64,000 bases of DNA, from NCBI RefSeq assembly GCF_001591645.1, contig NZ_BCVH01000001.1:372001-436000 (forward strand), written 5' to 3'. Both the position numbers and the translations under genes were made by a program. This stretch comes from Robertmurraya korlensis NBRC 107688. GTDB taxonomy: Bacteria > Bacillota > Bacilli > Bacillales > Cytobacillaceae. The notes beneath the pieces are model-generated. The model ran no database searches. It had not been told where the DNA came from and saw nothing but the letters and a program-made list of their open reading frames with translations. Below are positions 24,884 through 33,861 of this stretch, in pieces (position 1 is the stretch's first letter; each line of letters begins with the position of its first letter).

Positions 24884-25657
24884 ATGAAAATTTATACTTA
24901 TTATCATGACGCAGCAATGACGAGTTTGCATGCTAGCATTGTTGCACTCATACCACCATTTCTCTTAATATGTGTCGGCATAATTCTGAATCAACACCAT
25001 ATTATTCTCCTGCTTACTTTACCTTTTATTTTGTACAGTTTTATATCTTATCAAATATATCTAGTCAATAAACATAGAATGGAAGATTCGAAAGAGCCAG
25101 TTGTGGAAAAATTGGAAGAGTCTATCGTTAGTTCTTCTATGGCAATTCAGTTTCTACCAGCACCCTCTTTAAGGATGCTACTTTTTAGACAAGATGGGCA
25201 ACTTAGTGGTGAAATAAAGGATATTTATCAACATAAACTCCGATGGTTCATCCCTTATTTTTTAGATCAATTTTTTCCAAAAGCATATGCTTTTTCTATG
25301 TTTAATGAAGAAATATACACCTTTATACTGAAAGGAAAGAATGTTTCCATAAACGATGGAAATAAATGTGTTGCGACTGTTCAAAGGAAATCATCTAAAA
25401 GGTATGTGATTGATTCCAAAATGTCTACAAAAGAGGTATTCGTACAATCTTCTTCCTTATTTACAGACGTTAAATTATGTAATGATCGAGGAGAACTATT
25501 GGCGAGAGTAAGGCGTGGGTATCTTCCTCGTGACTGGGACAAGCATATCAAGGATGTTAATACACCCATACTTACAGTAAGTGACCAAGTAACGGATATA
25601 GAAAAGGTAATTCTCCTTGCCATTCTAACGAAAATCTATCGCTACAGAAACCATTGA
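24884..25657 (+). CDS. Membrane protein with LURP/tubby-like C-terminal region
   Basis: 257 residues. Two membrane helices near 15-55, then a soluble domain. The C-terminal part (YTFILKGKNVSIND, VATVQRKSSKRYVID, ELLARVRRGYLP) has the alternating beta-strand look of the LURP-one/scramblase (tubby-like) fold, ending with a hydrophobic VILLAIL helix. This fold call is by eye and uncertain. ATG 24884 follows AAGGAGACTG. No pathway can be assigned. It may be co-expressed with the small membrane protein before it. A terminator follows. Confidence 0.65.
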   Translation: MKIYTYYHDAAMTSLHASIVALIPPFLLICVGIILNQHHIILLLTLPFILYSFISYQIYLVNKHRMEDSKEPVVEKLEESIVSSSMAIQFLPAPSLRMLLFRQDGQLSGEIKDIYQHKLRWFIPYFLDQFFPKAYAFSMFNEEIYTFILKGKNVSINDGNKCVATVQRKSSKRYVIDSKMSTKEVFVQSSSLFTDVKLCNDRGELLARVRRGYLPRDWDKHIKDVNTPILTVSDQVTDIEKVILLAILTKIYRYRNH

Positions 25658-25697
25658 GCAGTGAGATAGAATAATTCAGATAGTTATAGTATGATGA

Positions 25698-25726
25698 AAC
25701 CAACTTCAACCTGAGGTTGGTTTTTT
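25698..25726 (+). terminator. Terminator
   Basis: Stem AACCAAC/GTTGGTT (25698-25704, 25716-25722) ending in a T run. It sits just before the ribosome-binding site of the thioredoxin-like gene. Confidence 0.75.
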
Positions 25727-25740
25727 GTGGAGGAGTAATA

Positions 25741-26313
25741 ATGAAAAAATTTTTTATTATCATTTCATTGATTGTCGTACTTCTGTTTGTCGTAGACAAA
25801 TTTTTATTACAGGAGAAGGGGTTAATAAGCAAAGTAGACGAAAATAAATATGAAGTCATTAAGGATGCTGATAGCCTTCCAGTAGGTATTAAACTGGAGA
25901 ATCAATCCCCGAACTTTCAAGTGATGGATTTAAATGGGAACATAGCGAACCTTTCCGATTATCGAGGAAAGAAGGTTCTCTTAAATTTTTGGGCAAGTTG
26001 GTGTCCACCATGTAAAGCTGAAATGCCACATATGGAAGAGTTATATAAAGAACATGTGGATGAAGGGATTGTTATTTTAGCGTTGAATATGACAAACACG
26101 GAAAATAGTCTAGAGGATGTCAGAAACTTTGTCGAGGACCAAAAGTTAACCTTCCCTATATTACTAGACGAAGAGGGAGAAGTCTCGGCTAAGTATGAAA
26201 TTTTGGCATATCCAACAAGTTATTTTATTGATTCAACAGGAGTGATAAGAAATAAAGTGACTGGCGCCCTGGATAAAGAAAATTTGTATAAAGAATTGAT
26301 GAGACTACCTTAA
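25741..26313 (+). CDS. TlpA/ResA-like thiol-disulfide oxidoreductase
   Basis: 190 residues. An N-terminal membrane anchor (6-18), a linker, and a thioredoxin fold from about residue 52: SPNFQVMDLNG, active site WCPPC (Cys88, Cys91), and the cis-Pro in YPTSYFID. ATG 25741 has GGAGGAG upstream. Acts outside the membrane, reducing apocytochrome or spore-envelope disulfides in relatives ResA and StoA; no cytochrome genes are adjacent, so the partner is unknown. Confidence 0.9.
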   Translation: MKKFFIIISLIVVLLFVVDKFLLQEKGLISKVDENKYEVIKDADSLPVGIKLENQSPNFQVMDLNGNIANLSDYRGKKVLLNFWASWCPPCKAEMPHMEELYKEHVDEGIVILALNMTNTENSLEDVRNFVEDQKLTFPILLDEEGEVSAKYEILAYPTSYFIDSTGVIRNKVTGALDKENLYKELMRLP

Positions 26314-26425
26314 CTAGGAATTGGCAGGGAATTCATAATGTGATAATATATATGATTGTGGCTGACTCTTGTTTATAGAGTGAAAGCGGGTAGGGAGAGG
26401 GCTAATTAAATAGATTGGAATCAAT

Positions 26426-27724
26426 ATGATAAGTGCTTGGTTACATCGTTTTTTTAGAATTGAAGCGCATGAATCATCTATTCAAAAGGAGCTAGCAGCC
26501 GGAACAATCGGATTTTTCACGATTGTTTATATAGTGGCAGTTAATTCGCTTATCTTATCTGAAGCAGGTATTCCGCTTGAAGGAGCCATAATCGCCACAA
26601 TTCTTACATCAGTTGTCGGTTGTCTTCTAATGGGCTTGTGGGCCAATGCACCGATTATTCTTGTACCTGGAATGGGGATTAATGCACTGTTTTCTTATAC
26701 TATCGTGCAAACAATGGGTCTCTCATGGCAGGAAGCGTTAGCGGTTGTGTTTGTATCAGGAGTCGTTTTTATGGTAGTTGCCTTTACTAGCTTATCTGCT
26801 AAGCTTAGTCGTGCGATACCGCAATCATTAAAGGAAGCGATAACGGTTGGTTTGGGGCTATTCCTCATGTTTATTGGTCTCGAAAAAGCTGGTTTAGTTG
26901 TAAAGGGAACTAATAGTTTAATAGCACTTGGTGCGTTAAACGAACCTAGTGTATTGGCTTCTATCATCACATTTGTAATCGCGGTGATATTGTTTTTAAG
27001 GGGAGTTCCAGGAAACTTTCTCATTACGGTTGCCATTGGAACACTAATTGCTTGGGTTTTTGGGACGATTCATGTGTCTGGGGACAGTCAAGCAAGTTTC
27101 GCATTCAGCGAATACGTGGAAGTTTTTGGGGCTATGTCGTTTGCTAAAGTGTTTACTTTTTCCTTTTGGGTTGCGGTTTTCTCATTATCTATGGTTCTTA
27201 TATTTGAGAATGTCGGATTGGTTCATGGTCATGCTCAATTTATCAATCGACCAGAAAAGTTTTCCAAAGGTTTACAAGCGAATTCTGTTTCTGCTTTTGT
27301 ATCAGCTATTTTCGGAACTAGTCCAACTGTCTCTACAGTTGAAAGTGTATCCAGTATGGCTGCAGGTGGGAAGACAGGATTATCCTCTGTAACAACAGGT
27401 CTGCTATTTGCCGTATCAGCATTTTTTATCCCGGTTTTTAAGTGGATACCTAACTCGGCAATCGCACCAATCCTCATTATTATCGGTGGATTAATGCTAC
27501 AGAATATACGTAACCTTGATATGAAGGATTTAAGCGAGACCTTTCCGGCTTTAATTATGATTGTGATGATCCCATTTACCTATAGTATTGCTGATGGGAT
27601 AGCAATTGGATTTATTTTATATCCGCTCGTAAAGATAGCAATAGGAAAGGCGAAAGACGTTTCTGTTCCTCTTTATGTGATAGCTTTTTTATTTCTTGTA
27701 AATTTCTTTACACATTATATATGA
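26426..27724 (+). CDS. NCS2/AzgA-type purine permease (PbuG/PbuO-like)
   Basis: 432 residues with twelve or more membrane segments of the AzgA branch (hypoxanthine/guanine/adenine). Visible signatures: EAHESSIQKELAAGTIGFFT, LVPGMGINALFSY, SLKEAITVGLGLFLMFIGL and SPTVSTVESVSSMAAGGKTG. It imports free purine bases, complementing salvage by DeoD elsewhere in the window. The 110-base leader does not contain the conserved core of a purine riboswitch, which favours a PbuO-like over a PbuG-like gene. A short inverted repeat ACTCT/AGAGT lies in the leader. Confidence 0.9.
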   Translation: MISAWLHRFFRIEAHESSIQKELAAGTIGFFTIVYIVAVNSLILSEAGIPLEGAIIATILTSVVGCLLMGLWANAPIILVPGMGINALFSYTIVQTMGLSWQEALAVVFVSGVVFMVVAFTSLSAKLSRAIPQSLKEAITVGLGLFLMFIGLEKAGLVVKGTNSLIALGALNEPSVLASIITFVIAVILFLRGVPGNFLITVAIGTLIAWVFGTIHVSGDSQASFAFSEYVEVFGAMSFAKVFTFSFWVAVFSLSMVLIFENVGLVHGHAQFINRPEKFSKGLQANSVSAFVSAIFGTSPTVSTVESVSSMAAGGKTGLSSVTTGLLFAVSAFFIPVFKWIPNSAIAPILIIIGGLMLQNIRNLDMKDLSETFPALIMIVMIPFTYSIADGIAIGFILYPLVKIAIGKAKDVSVPLYVIAFLFLVNFFTHYI

Positions 27725-27730
27725 ACGGCA

Positions 27731-27766
27731 GGGGTATCTCTTTTTTGAGATACTCCTTATTTTTTT
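27731..27766 (+). terminator. Terminator after purine permease
   Basis: 10-bp stem GGGGTATCTC/GAGATACTCC (27731-27740, 27747-27756) then TTATTTTTTTA. Confidence 0.9.
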
Positions 27767-27872
27767 ATGGCAATAAAATTCTCTCTGGTTACAAACTTCG
27801 ACAGTATCCATGCTTTGCCTCCGATAAAATATATATATTCGCCAAAGAAGAGCCATGGTCGGAGGGAGTAAG

Positions 27873-29120
27873 ATGGAAGTTTTTGTTGCAAGGCAACCGA
27901 TATTTAATCAGCAAGAAGGGATTTTTGCTTACGAGTTGCTTTATCGAAATACGAATATAAATGAATTTCCTAATATAGATGGGGACCGTGCTACAACTGA
28001 GTTGATTATTAATAGCTTTCTAAATATAGGGATAGATGCCCTTTCTGAAGGAAGGCCTTGTTTTATTAATTTTACTGAGAAGCTTTTAGATATGAGGTTG
28101 CCTTCTTATGTTTGTTCGAAAAAAGTAGTTGTAGAGCTAGTAGAAACTACACGTCCTAGTAGAAACTTATTAGAAATCATCAAAGAAATGAAGAAAAATC
28201 ATTATAGAATTGCAATAAATTCTCATATGATGGAGGAACTGAATCCTTTTGTAGAGGAGATATTAGGACAAGTTGATTATATGAAGGTGGATTTCCAAAA
28301 AACAGATGAGAACCTTCGGGACATAATAAATAAAAGGGCGCTAGCTTCTAATACCACTTTGATTGCAGAAAAGATAGAAACGAATGAAGAATATCTGGAA
28401 GCAAAATCAAATGGGTATAGTCTGTTTCAGGGATATTACTTTTCAAAGCCTGCCATTTTCTCAACATTTGAGATCCCAGCTTGTTTTACCTCTTATATTG
28501 AAATGAGTTCATTTATTTCAAAGGAAAAAACCACTGTTAATGATATTATCGAATTTCTTGAAAGAGATCCATCTTTATCATACAAAATTCTAAAATTAAT
28601 TAATTCTCCTGCGTATAAAGTAAAAGAAAAAATTTATCATATTCGTCAAGCGGTCGAACAGTTTGGGCCGTTTGAAATAGAGAATTGGATATATGTATTA
28701 GCTGCTAGAGAAGAATTAACTCAAACCTCCCATCTCTCCTTAGATGTGGCAAAACTGTGCTTAACAAGAGGAAGGTTGTGTGAGGGAATTGGGAGATTAC
28801 GAAATGGTCAATCCGAAAAAATAGCGGGATACTTTATGTCGGGTATTCTTTCTTTTATGAATTCGGTAAAAACGATCCCATTAGACAAAATGATTGATTC
28901 CCTTCCGCTAAACGAGGAAATGGTAAAAGCATTAATGGGGGAGCAGAACGAGTATAAAGATGTATTGGATCTTGCTGTTGCCGTTGAAAAAGCACAGTGG
29001 AAAATGATTGGTGATTTATGCAAAAAGCTTAAGATTATGGAAACAGATTTATTCAAACTATATGCAGAAGCAATCAACTGGTCAAACCGAGTGTTTCTTG
29101 AAGATATTTGTTACCTATAA
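27873..29120 (+). CDS. EAL-HDOD domain protein (YuxH-like)
   Basis: 415 residues starting at ATG 27873 after GGAGGGAGT. N-terminal EAL-type domain: ARQPIFNQQEGIFAYELLYR holds the EAL position as ELL; KVDF and AEKIET remain, but the DDFG motif is gone (INSHMMEE), so phosphodiesterase activity is unlikely. C-terminal HDOD domain from about 205: IIEFLERDPSLSYKILKLIN and IRQAVEQFG. The pair is typical of B. subtilis YuxH-type signalling proteins, thought to bind rather than cleave ligands. No operon partner. Confidence 0.88.
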   Translation: MEVFVARQPIFNQQEGIFAYELLYRNTNINEFPNIDGDRATTELIINSFLNIGIDALSEGRPCFINFTEKLLDMRLPSYVCSKKVVVELVETTRPSRNLLEIIKEMKKNHYRIAINSHMMEELNPFVEEILGQVDYMKVDFQKTDENLRDIINKRALASNTTLIAEKIETNEEYLEAKSNGYSLFQGYYFSKPAIFSTFEIPACFTSYIEMSSFISKEKTTVNDIIEFLERDPSLSYKILKLINSPAYKVKEKIYHIRQAVEQFGPFEIENWIYVLAAREELTQTSHLSLDVAKLCLTRGRLCEGIGRLRNGQSEKIAGYFMSGILSFMNSVKTIPLDKMIDSLPLNEEMVKALMGEQNEYKDVLDLAVAVEKAQWKMIGDLCKKLKIMETDLFKLYAEAINWSNRVFLEDICYL

Positions 29121-29208
29121 GATATAAACATACTGCTCTACACCATTACTTTATTGTACAATAGAGGAAATGTAAAATATCAATATGTTTTTTTACGGGG
29201 GTTTGAAT

Positions 29209-30183
29209 GTGGTTATAGAATTATTAAAATGTCATGGGTCAAATAATGACTTCCTCATTATTGATGAAATGGAAAATCCTTTATTTACTGAAGAGCAGCG
29301 ATCCGAGCTAGCGTTGCTTCTTTGTAACAGAGAAAAGGGTATTGGGGCAGATGGAATATTATTTGTTTTAAACAGTGATCATTCAGATGCTAAAATGAGG
29401 GTGTTTAATGCTGATGGCTCAGAGGCGTCTATGTGTGGAAACGGATTACGCTGTGTGGCCCGTTATGTGTGCGAAAAACTTTCCATCCAGAGTGCGATTA
29501 TCGAAACGATGAAAGCAAATCTTGAAGTGAAAGAGCGAGAAAGTATTCTCGATGAAATTCCAACATATCAGGTCGAAATCTCTCCTGTTTCGTTTGAGCT
29601 TAAAGATCTTCCATTACATCTTGATCAAAAAACATTAATCAATGAAAAAATACAGGGTCTTTCAGAAATCTCGTATACAGCTGTAGCTGTACCTAACCCT
29701 CATCTGATTGGAATTGTAACGAAAGAACAAATTCAATCAAATATACAAAAAGATATAAGTGAGAAGGTAAACAACCCCAATGAGTTATTTCCAGATGGAG
29801 TTAACGTGAGCTTCGTAAAGCCTCTTTCGGAAGGAAGTATCTTTGTTCGTACCTTTGAAAGAGGAGTGGGCTTTACCAATGCATGCGGAACGGCAATGTC
29901 TGCTTCCACGCTTGTCACTTGTTTGCTTGGTATAAATGAGTTTGAGCAACCGGTAGAGGTGTACAACCCAGGCGGGAAGGTACGCTGTGTGGCACATAAA
30001 GTAGATGAATCTTACAAAATTGACTTGATCGGGAATGCGACCTTTACACACCGACTTCAAGTAGAAATTCAGTTGGAGCAACAAATATTTTCTTATGTGA
30101 AGAAAGAAGAAATAACAAAAGAAATCAGTCAGTATAAGAGCTTGGAAGAACATTCTAAACAGGTGTTAAACGAATGGTTGTAG
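29209..30183 (+). CDS. dapF: Diaminopimelate epimerase DapF
   Basis: 324 residues. Interconverts LL- and meso-diaminopimelate for lysine and peptidoglycan synthesis. The two catalytic cysteines are C76 (SMCGNG) and C226 (NACGTAMSA); CHGSNNDFLIID at the start is the usual CxGxGNDF-type signature with Ser-Asn. GTG 29209 is seven bases after ACGGGGGTTT; a frame from 29185 lacks a site. It is roughly 40 residues longer at the C-terminus than common DapF (about 275-285), with a charged tail after the FTHRLQVEI strand. Terminator follows. Confidence 0.93.
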   Translation: MVIELLKCHGSNNDFLIIDEMENPLFTEEQRSELALLLCNREKGIGADGILFVLNSDHSDAKMRVFNADGSEASMCGNGLRCVARYVCEKLSIQSAIIETMKANLEVKERESILDEIPTYQVEISPVSFELKDLPLHLDQKTLINEKIQGLSEISYTAVAVPNPHLIGIVTKEQIQSNIQKDISEKVNNPNELFPDGVNVSFVKPLSEGSIFVRTFERGVGFTNACGTAMSASTLVTCLLGINEFEQPVEVYNPGGKVRCVAHKVDESYKIDLIGNATFTHRLQVEIQLEQQIFSYVKKEEITKEISQYKSLEEHSKQVLNEWL

Positions 30184-30209
30184 GCCGGGAAATCCCGGCT
30201 ATTTTTTTT
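30184..30209 (+). terminator. Terminator after dapF
   Basis: Stem GCCGGG-AAAT-CCCGGC (30184-30199), then TATTTTTTTT. It overlaps the end of the convergent ligD. Confidence 0.9.
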
Positions 30210-32028
30210 GTTTTAAAAATTCGAGAATTGGTGAAAAATTTTGTTTTTTCTTCGTCTCGAAATATGATTGAAATGGATCACCTTTTTCATTTATACGTTT
30301 CATCATGTTTAGAATAGTAAAATCCTCCATACGAAGATCGTCATTTACCTCATCCCAAAATAGCGGTGTAGCTAGAGCTGCCGTTTCATTTCCCCGAGCA
30401 GAATAAGGAGCCACTATGGTTTTCCCTGCTGCATGCTGAATATAGTCAACATATAATTTATTCTGCCGGTTTCTCTTTAAGCGCTCGATTGTAAAGGATT
30501 CCGGTGCTTTTGAAATTAGATATTCTGCTATAAATTCTGTAAAAAGCCTTGTATCATCATAAGAATATTCATTTTCGGGAAGTGGGATATAAATTTGTAG
30601 TCCTTTATTTCCTGATGTTTTTACAAACCCTATAAGATGAAGTTGATCAAGCACTTCCTTGATCATTTGAGCAGCTTTAATGGCTAGTTTAAACTCCTTT
30701 CGTGAAGGCGGGTCCAAGTCTAATACAATTTCACTTGGTCCTTTACTAGAAAGAGTTTGAAAGGGAATGTGGAACTCAAAGGCTAGCTGGTTTCCTAACC
30801 ATAATAAGGTTTTTAAATTGTTACAAACAATATAATTAATCCCTTCATGTAATGATGTTTGAACAAAATCAGGTGCATAATCTGGGCAATTCTTTTGATA
30901 AAAGGCTTCACCAAACATTCCGTGTGGATAACGTAGTACAGTTAATAAGCGATTTTGTAAAAATGGCAATATATACGGTGAGATTTCCTGCAAATAACGA
31001 ATAAAATCAATCTTCTTTACTGCAGGGGTTTCCCATAACGGCTTATCTGGATGGGTAATATCAATATCCTGAGGTAAATTCTTTTGTTGGTGAACAAATT
31101 TATCAAACGTACAATCCTCAGGGGAAAGATCAAATCGAAACCGTTCAAAATGAGGTTCTCGCATTTGTTCATCATAAAGTTCTAAATACTTAATCTCCAA
31201 GCAGATGGCTGGTTGGACGTGAATGAACCGGTCGTCCTCGTTTGTTTTATTTTCTTTAATGATTTGAAAGAGTGCTTGTTTTTCCTCGGGCTTAATTCCA
31301 AATAAAAACTGTCCAATCGGATATATTTTGGAATCTTTGTAAACTCCGACATAGAAATACCCATTAGACTTTTCGTAGGCTGTTACAAAGCAGGAAACAT
31401 ATTTAAAGTTTTTAAACTTTAGCCAAAGAGTTGTTCTTTTGCCTTCTTCCCATATGTTTCTATCCTGCTTGGCAACAATTCCTTCCCCGTCATGTAATAC
31501 GACTTGTTCCCAAAGGGATTGATAGTTCTTATATGCGGGAATAAGCTGTAGTAAATCAGTACTTATCGGGTCGGGTTTATTAGGTAAATTACAGGCTGCA
31601 AAAAGCTTTTGAAGTGCTAGTTTCCGTTCAGTATAATTTCTACCACTGAAAGATGTTCCGTTTAATGATAGTAAATCAAACACAAGGAGTCGGCATGGAG
31701 CGTGTAAAGCTTTTTCGAGAATTTTCTTTTCGCTTCTCATTCTCCCACGAACTTGAATGGTGCTAAATTGTGCTTTGAATTCATTTTCAAGATATACTAA
31801 CTCCCCATCTAACGCTAAGGGGAGGAATTTTTTAAAAACCTCATAATTGTTTTCAAGGTAAAGTTTGATCTCTGGAAATATCTCTAGCAGGGAATTTCCA
31901 TTCCTGCTGATTAGTTTTACCTCTTCATCCCATAGTAAAAGGGCACGGAAACCATCATATTTTACTTCGTAGTTCCAATTTTCCCCCTGCGGTACCTCAA
32001 AAGTTAGCGTAGGTAGCATTGGTTTCAT
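30199..32028 (-). CDS. ligD: ATP-dependent DNA ligase D (ligase-polymerase)
   Basis: 609 residues with ligase domain first and primase-type polymerase domain last, as in B. subtilis LigD (YkoU); no phosphoesterase domain is evident. Adenylation motif KYDGFR with nucleophile K23, then LDGELVY and GEGIVAK; the polymerase half begins near 320 (HPDKPLW) and has the metal motif LDLDPP near 435. ATG 32028 follows AGGAGC. It seals and fills DNA ends in non-homologous end joining, important in spores. It is divergent from ku, its partner. Confidence 0.95.
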   Translation of the reverse strand: MKPMLPTLTFEVPQGENWNYEVKYDGFRALLLWDEEVKLISRNGNSLLEIFPEIKLYLENNYEVFKKFLPLALDGELVYLENEFKAQFSTIQVRGRMRSEKKILEKALHAPCRLLVFDLLSLNGTSFSGRNYTERKLALQKLFAACNLPNKPDPISTDLLQLIPAYKNYQSLWEQVVLHDGEGIVAKQDRNIWEEGKRTTLWLKFKNFKYVSCFVTAYEKSNGYFYVGVYKDSKIYPIGQFLFGIKPEEKQALFQIIKENKTNEDDRFIHVQPAICLEIKYLELYDEQMREPHFERFRFDLSPEDCTFDKFVHQQKNLPQDIDITHPDKPLWETPAVKKIDFIRYLQEISPYILPFLQNRLLTVLRYPHGMFGEAFYQKNCPDYAPDFVQTSLHEGINYIVCNNLKTLLWLGNQLAFEFHIPFQTLSSKGPSEIVLDLDPPSRKEFKLAIKAAQMIKEVLDQLHLIGFVKTSGNKGLQIYIPLPENEYSYDDTRLFTEFIAEYLISKAPESFTIERLKRNRQNKLYVDYIQHAAGKTIVAPYSARGNETAALATPLFWDEVNDDLRMEDFTILNMMKRINEKGDPFQSYFETKKKQNFSPILEFLKQKK

Positions 32029-32160
32029 ATGGATCACGCTCCTTACTATTAGTTTTCCTACTTAATCATATCCTTACTCTTTTTCCAATTAGTTAGTAGG
32101 ATAGCAAGGCTTAATAAAGCAATGATAATAAAAAATGACTAATAGGAATGGAGAATGCAC

Positions 32161-32997
32161 ATGCATACAATTTGGAAAGGGAGTATAAGTTTTGGTCTCG
32201 TAAATATCCCAATCAAGCTTCATTCAGCGACAGAGGATAAGGATATCAAGCTTCGGACATTACACAAGAAGTGTCACTCACCCATTAAATATGAAAAGAC
32301 TTGCCCTATTTGTGATGAAGAAGTGAAACAGGAAGAAATTGTTCGAGCTTACGAGTACACAAAAGGTAAATTTGTCATTCTTGAAGACGAGGATTTTGAA
32401 AAGCTAAAAAAAGAAAACGAAGAAAAGGCAGTCGAGATCATTGATTTCGTAAAAATGGAGGAAATTGATCCAGTCTATTATGATCGAAGCTATTATATGT
32501 CTCCGAGTGATGGAGGAGGGAAGGCTTACTCCTTACTAAGAAAAGCGCTCTTAGAATCAGAAAAGGTCGGGATAGCTAAGATCATTATTCGTTCAAAAGA
32601 ACAGATGGCTGTGATACGAGTATATGAAAATGCCTTAGTTATGGAGACGATTCATTTCCCTGACGAGGTTAGATCGGCTGCTGATGTCCCGAATGTTCCA
32701 GCAGAAGATAAAGTAACAGAAAAAGAACTGGATACCGCTATAATGTTGATTGATCAGTTAACTACAACATTTGACCCGGGGAAATACACGGATGATTATC
32801 GAACCGCTCTTATGGAGCTTATTGAATCAAAGCGTTCAGGAAAAGAAATTGTTGCACCAGTTGAAAAAGAACAAAAATCAAATGTTACAGATCTGATGGC
32901 TGCTCTACAAGCATCCATTGATAAAACAAAACCGAAAAAGGAAGCAGAAGCCCCAAAGAAAAAAAGAGCGACTGTAAAAGCAAAAAAGCAGGCATAA
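32161..32997 (+). CDS. ku: DNA end-binding protein Ku
   Basis: 278 residues. Bacterial Ku homodimers ring DNA ends and recruit LigD. MHTIWKGSISFGLVNIPIKL is the family start; CPICDEEV, YYMSPSDGGGKAY and the extended C-terminal basic tail (PKKKRATVKAKKQA) that contacts DNA are visible. ATG 32161 is seven bases after GGAATGGAG, better spaced than ATG 32155 and matching YkoV. The two genes share a 132-base divergent promoter region; in B. subtilis they are made in the forespore (sigma-G), but I could not identify a clear promoter here. Confidence 0.96.
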   Translation: MHTIWKGSISFGLVNIPIKLHSATEDKDIKLRTLHKKCHSPIKYEKTCPICDEEVKQEEIVRAYEYTKGKFVILEDEDFEKLKKENEEKAVEIIDFVKMEEIDPVYYDRSYYMSPSDGGGKAYSLLRKALLESEKVGIAKIIIRSKEQMAVIRVYENALVMETIHFPDEVRSAADVPNVPAEDKVTEKELDTAIMLIDQLTTTFDPGKYTDDYRTALMELIESKRSGKEIVAPVEKEQKSNVTDLMAALQASIDKTKPKKEAEAPKKKRATVKAKKQA

Positions 32998-33002
32998 GGC
33001 TA

Positions 33003-33033
33003 AAAGTCAACCGTTTCATAGGTTGGCTTTTTT
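33003..33033 (+). terminator. Terminator after ku
   Basis: Stem AAAGTCAACC/GGTTGGCTTT (33003-33012, 33021-33030), one G-T pair, then T. Confidence 0.85.
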
Positions 33034-33105
33034 GATGGTCTAATTTAAAAAATTCTTGAGATATATGTATATACAAAATAAGATAATAGGTAAGGATGTG
33101 AGATA

Positions 33106-33648
33106 ATGGATCAAAAAATATTGCCAGCATCATCAAATTTAAAGGATTTTGAGCTATTTTTAAAAAGTCCGTATCGAGTAGGGGTATTCCTTGAAACGCA
33201 TATCGCTCAATTGAAAAATATTAATCAGTTGGCAAGAGCACATGGAAAAGACATACTCTTTCATGTAGATATGATACACGGTTTAAAAAATGATGATTAT
33301 GGGACAGAGTATATTTGCCAAGAAATCAAGCCGTATGGAATTATCTCTACAAAATCGAGTGTCATTTTAAAAGCAAAGCAAAAAGGGGTAATTGCTGTTC
33401 AAAGAATCTTTTTAATAGATTCACATGCACTAGAAAAGAGCTATAAGCTTGTTAATAAAACAAAACCAGATTATATTGAAGTATTGCCAGGGGCTATGCC
33501 ATGGATGATTAAAGAAGTAAAAAATAGACTTGACACCCCAATTTTTGCAGGAGGGCTTATTCGTACGATTGATGAAGTGAATAATGCATTAGAGGCAGGA
33601 GCAACCTCTATTACTACTTCTAAAAAAGAATTATGGGACTTGTTTTAA
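33106..33648 (+). CDS. glpP: Glycerol-3-phosphate-responsive antiterminator GlpP
   Basis: 180 residues, a TIM-barrel-like RNA-binding protein. With glycerol-3-phosphate it binds the leaders of glpFK and glpD and prevents termination. Signature segments: SPYRVGVFLETHIAQL, ILFHVDMIHGL, GIISTKSSVILKAK, YIEVLPGAMPW and IFAGGLIRT. ATG 33106 follows AAGGATGTG. It stands alone just upstream of glpF, and both predicted target leaders are present in this window. Confidence 0.96.
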   Translation: MDQKILPASSNLKDFELFLKSPYRVGVFLETHIAQLKNINQLARAHGKDILFHVDMIHGLKNDDYGTEYICQEIKPYGIISTKSSVILKAKQKGVIAVQRIFLIDSHALEKSYKLVNKTKPDYIEVLPGAMPWMIKEVKNRLDTPIFAGGLIRTIDEVNNALEAGATSITTSKKELWDLF

Positions 33649-33697
33649 ATTATTAATCCCATAGTTTATAAAATTTAGCAATTTTTCCATATAATTA

Positions 33698-33726
33698 TTG
33701 ACAGCGTTTTCAAAGGTTTATATACT
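33698..33726 (+). promoter_or_regulatory. glpFK promoter with CcpA (cre) site
   Basis: TTGACA (33698-33703), 17-base spacer, TATACT (33721-33726): a strong sigma-A promoter. TGACAGCGTTTTCA (33699-33712) matches the cre consensus at all but one position and overlaps the -35 box, so CcpA would repress in the presence of glucose, as known for glpFK in B. subtilis. Confidence 0.85.
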
Positions 33727-33734
33727 GTAAATAC

Positions 33735-33812
33735 AAGTTAATCATTTGTGACGGAGAATAGGAGACTCACGCAGATTACCTAAAAGGTGTATTCTGTCGT
33801 GGGTCTTTTTTC
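33735..33812 (+). promoter_or_regulatory. GlpP-dependent antitermination leader of glpFK
   Basis: Contains AAGTTAAT (33735-33742) and GGAGAATAGGAGA (33753-33765), both shared with the glpD leader, followed by a terminator hairpin (AGACTCACG.. 33763-33780 with ..CGTGGGTCT to 33805) and a T run. GlpP would bind the shared part and stop the terminator from forming. Confidence 0.85.
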
Positions 33813-33861
33813 GATTTTTACAAAGGGCTGGCTTGATATTGGGTAAGAAAGGGGTATGTGT

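Noticed and set aside
26330-26425. Purine riboswitch before the purine permease
   Set aside because: The conserved junction sequences of the purine aptamer are absent from the leader.
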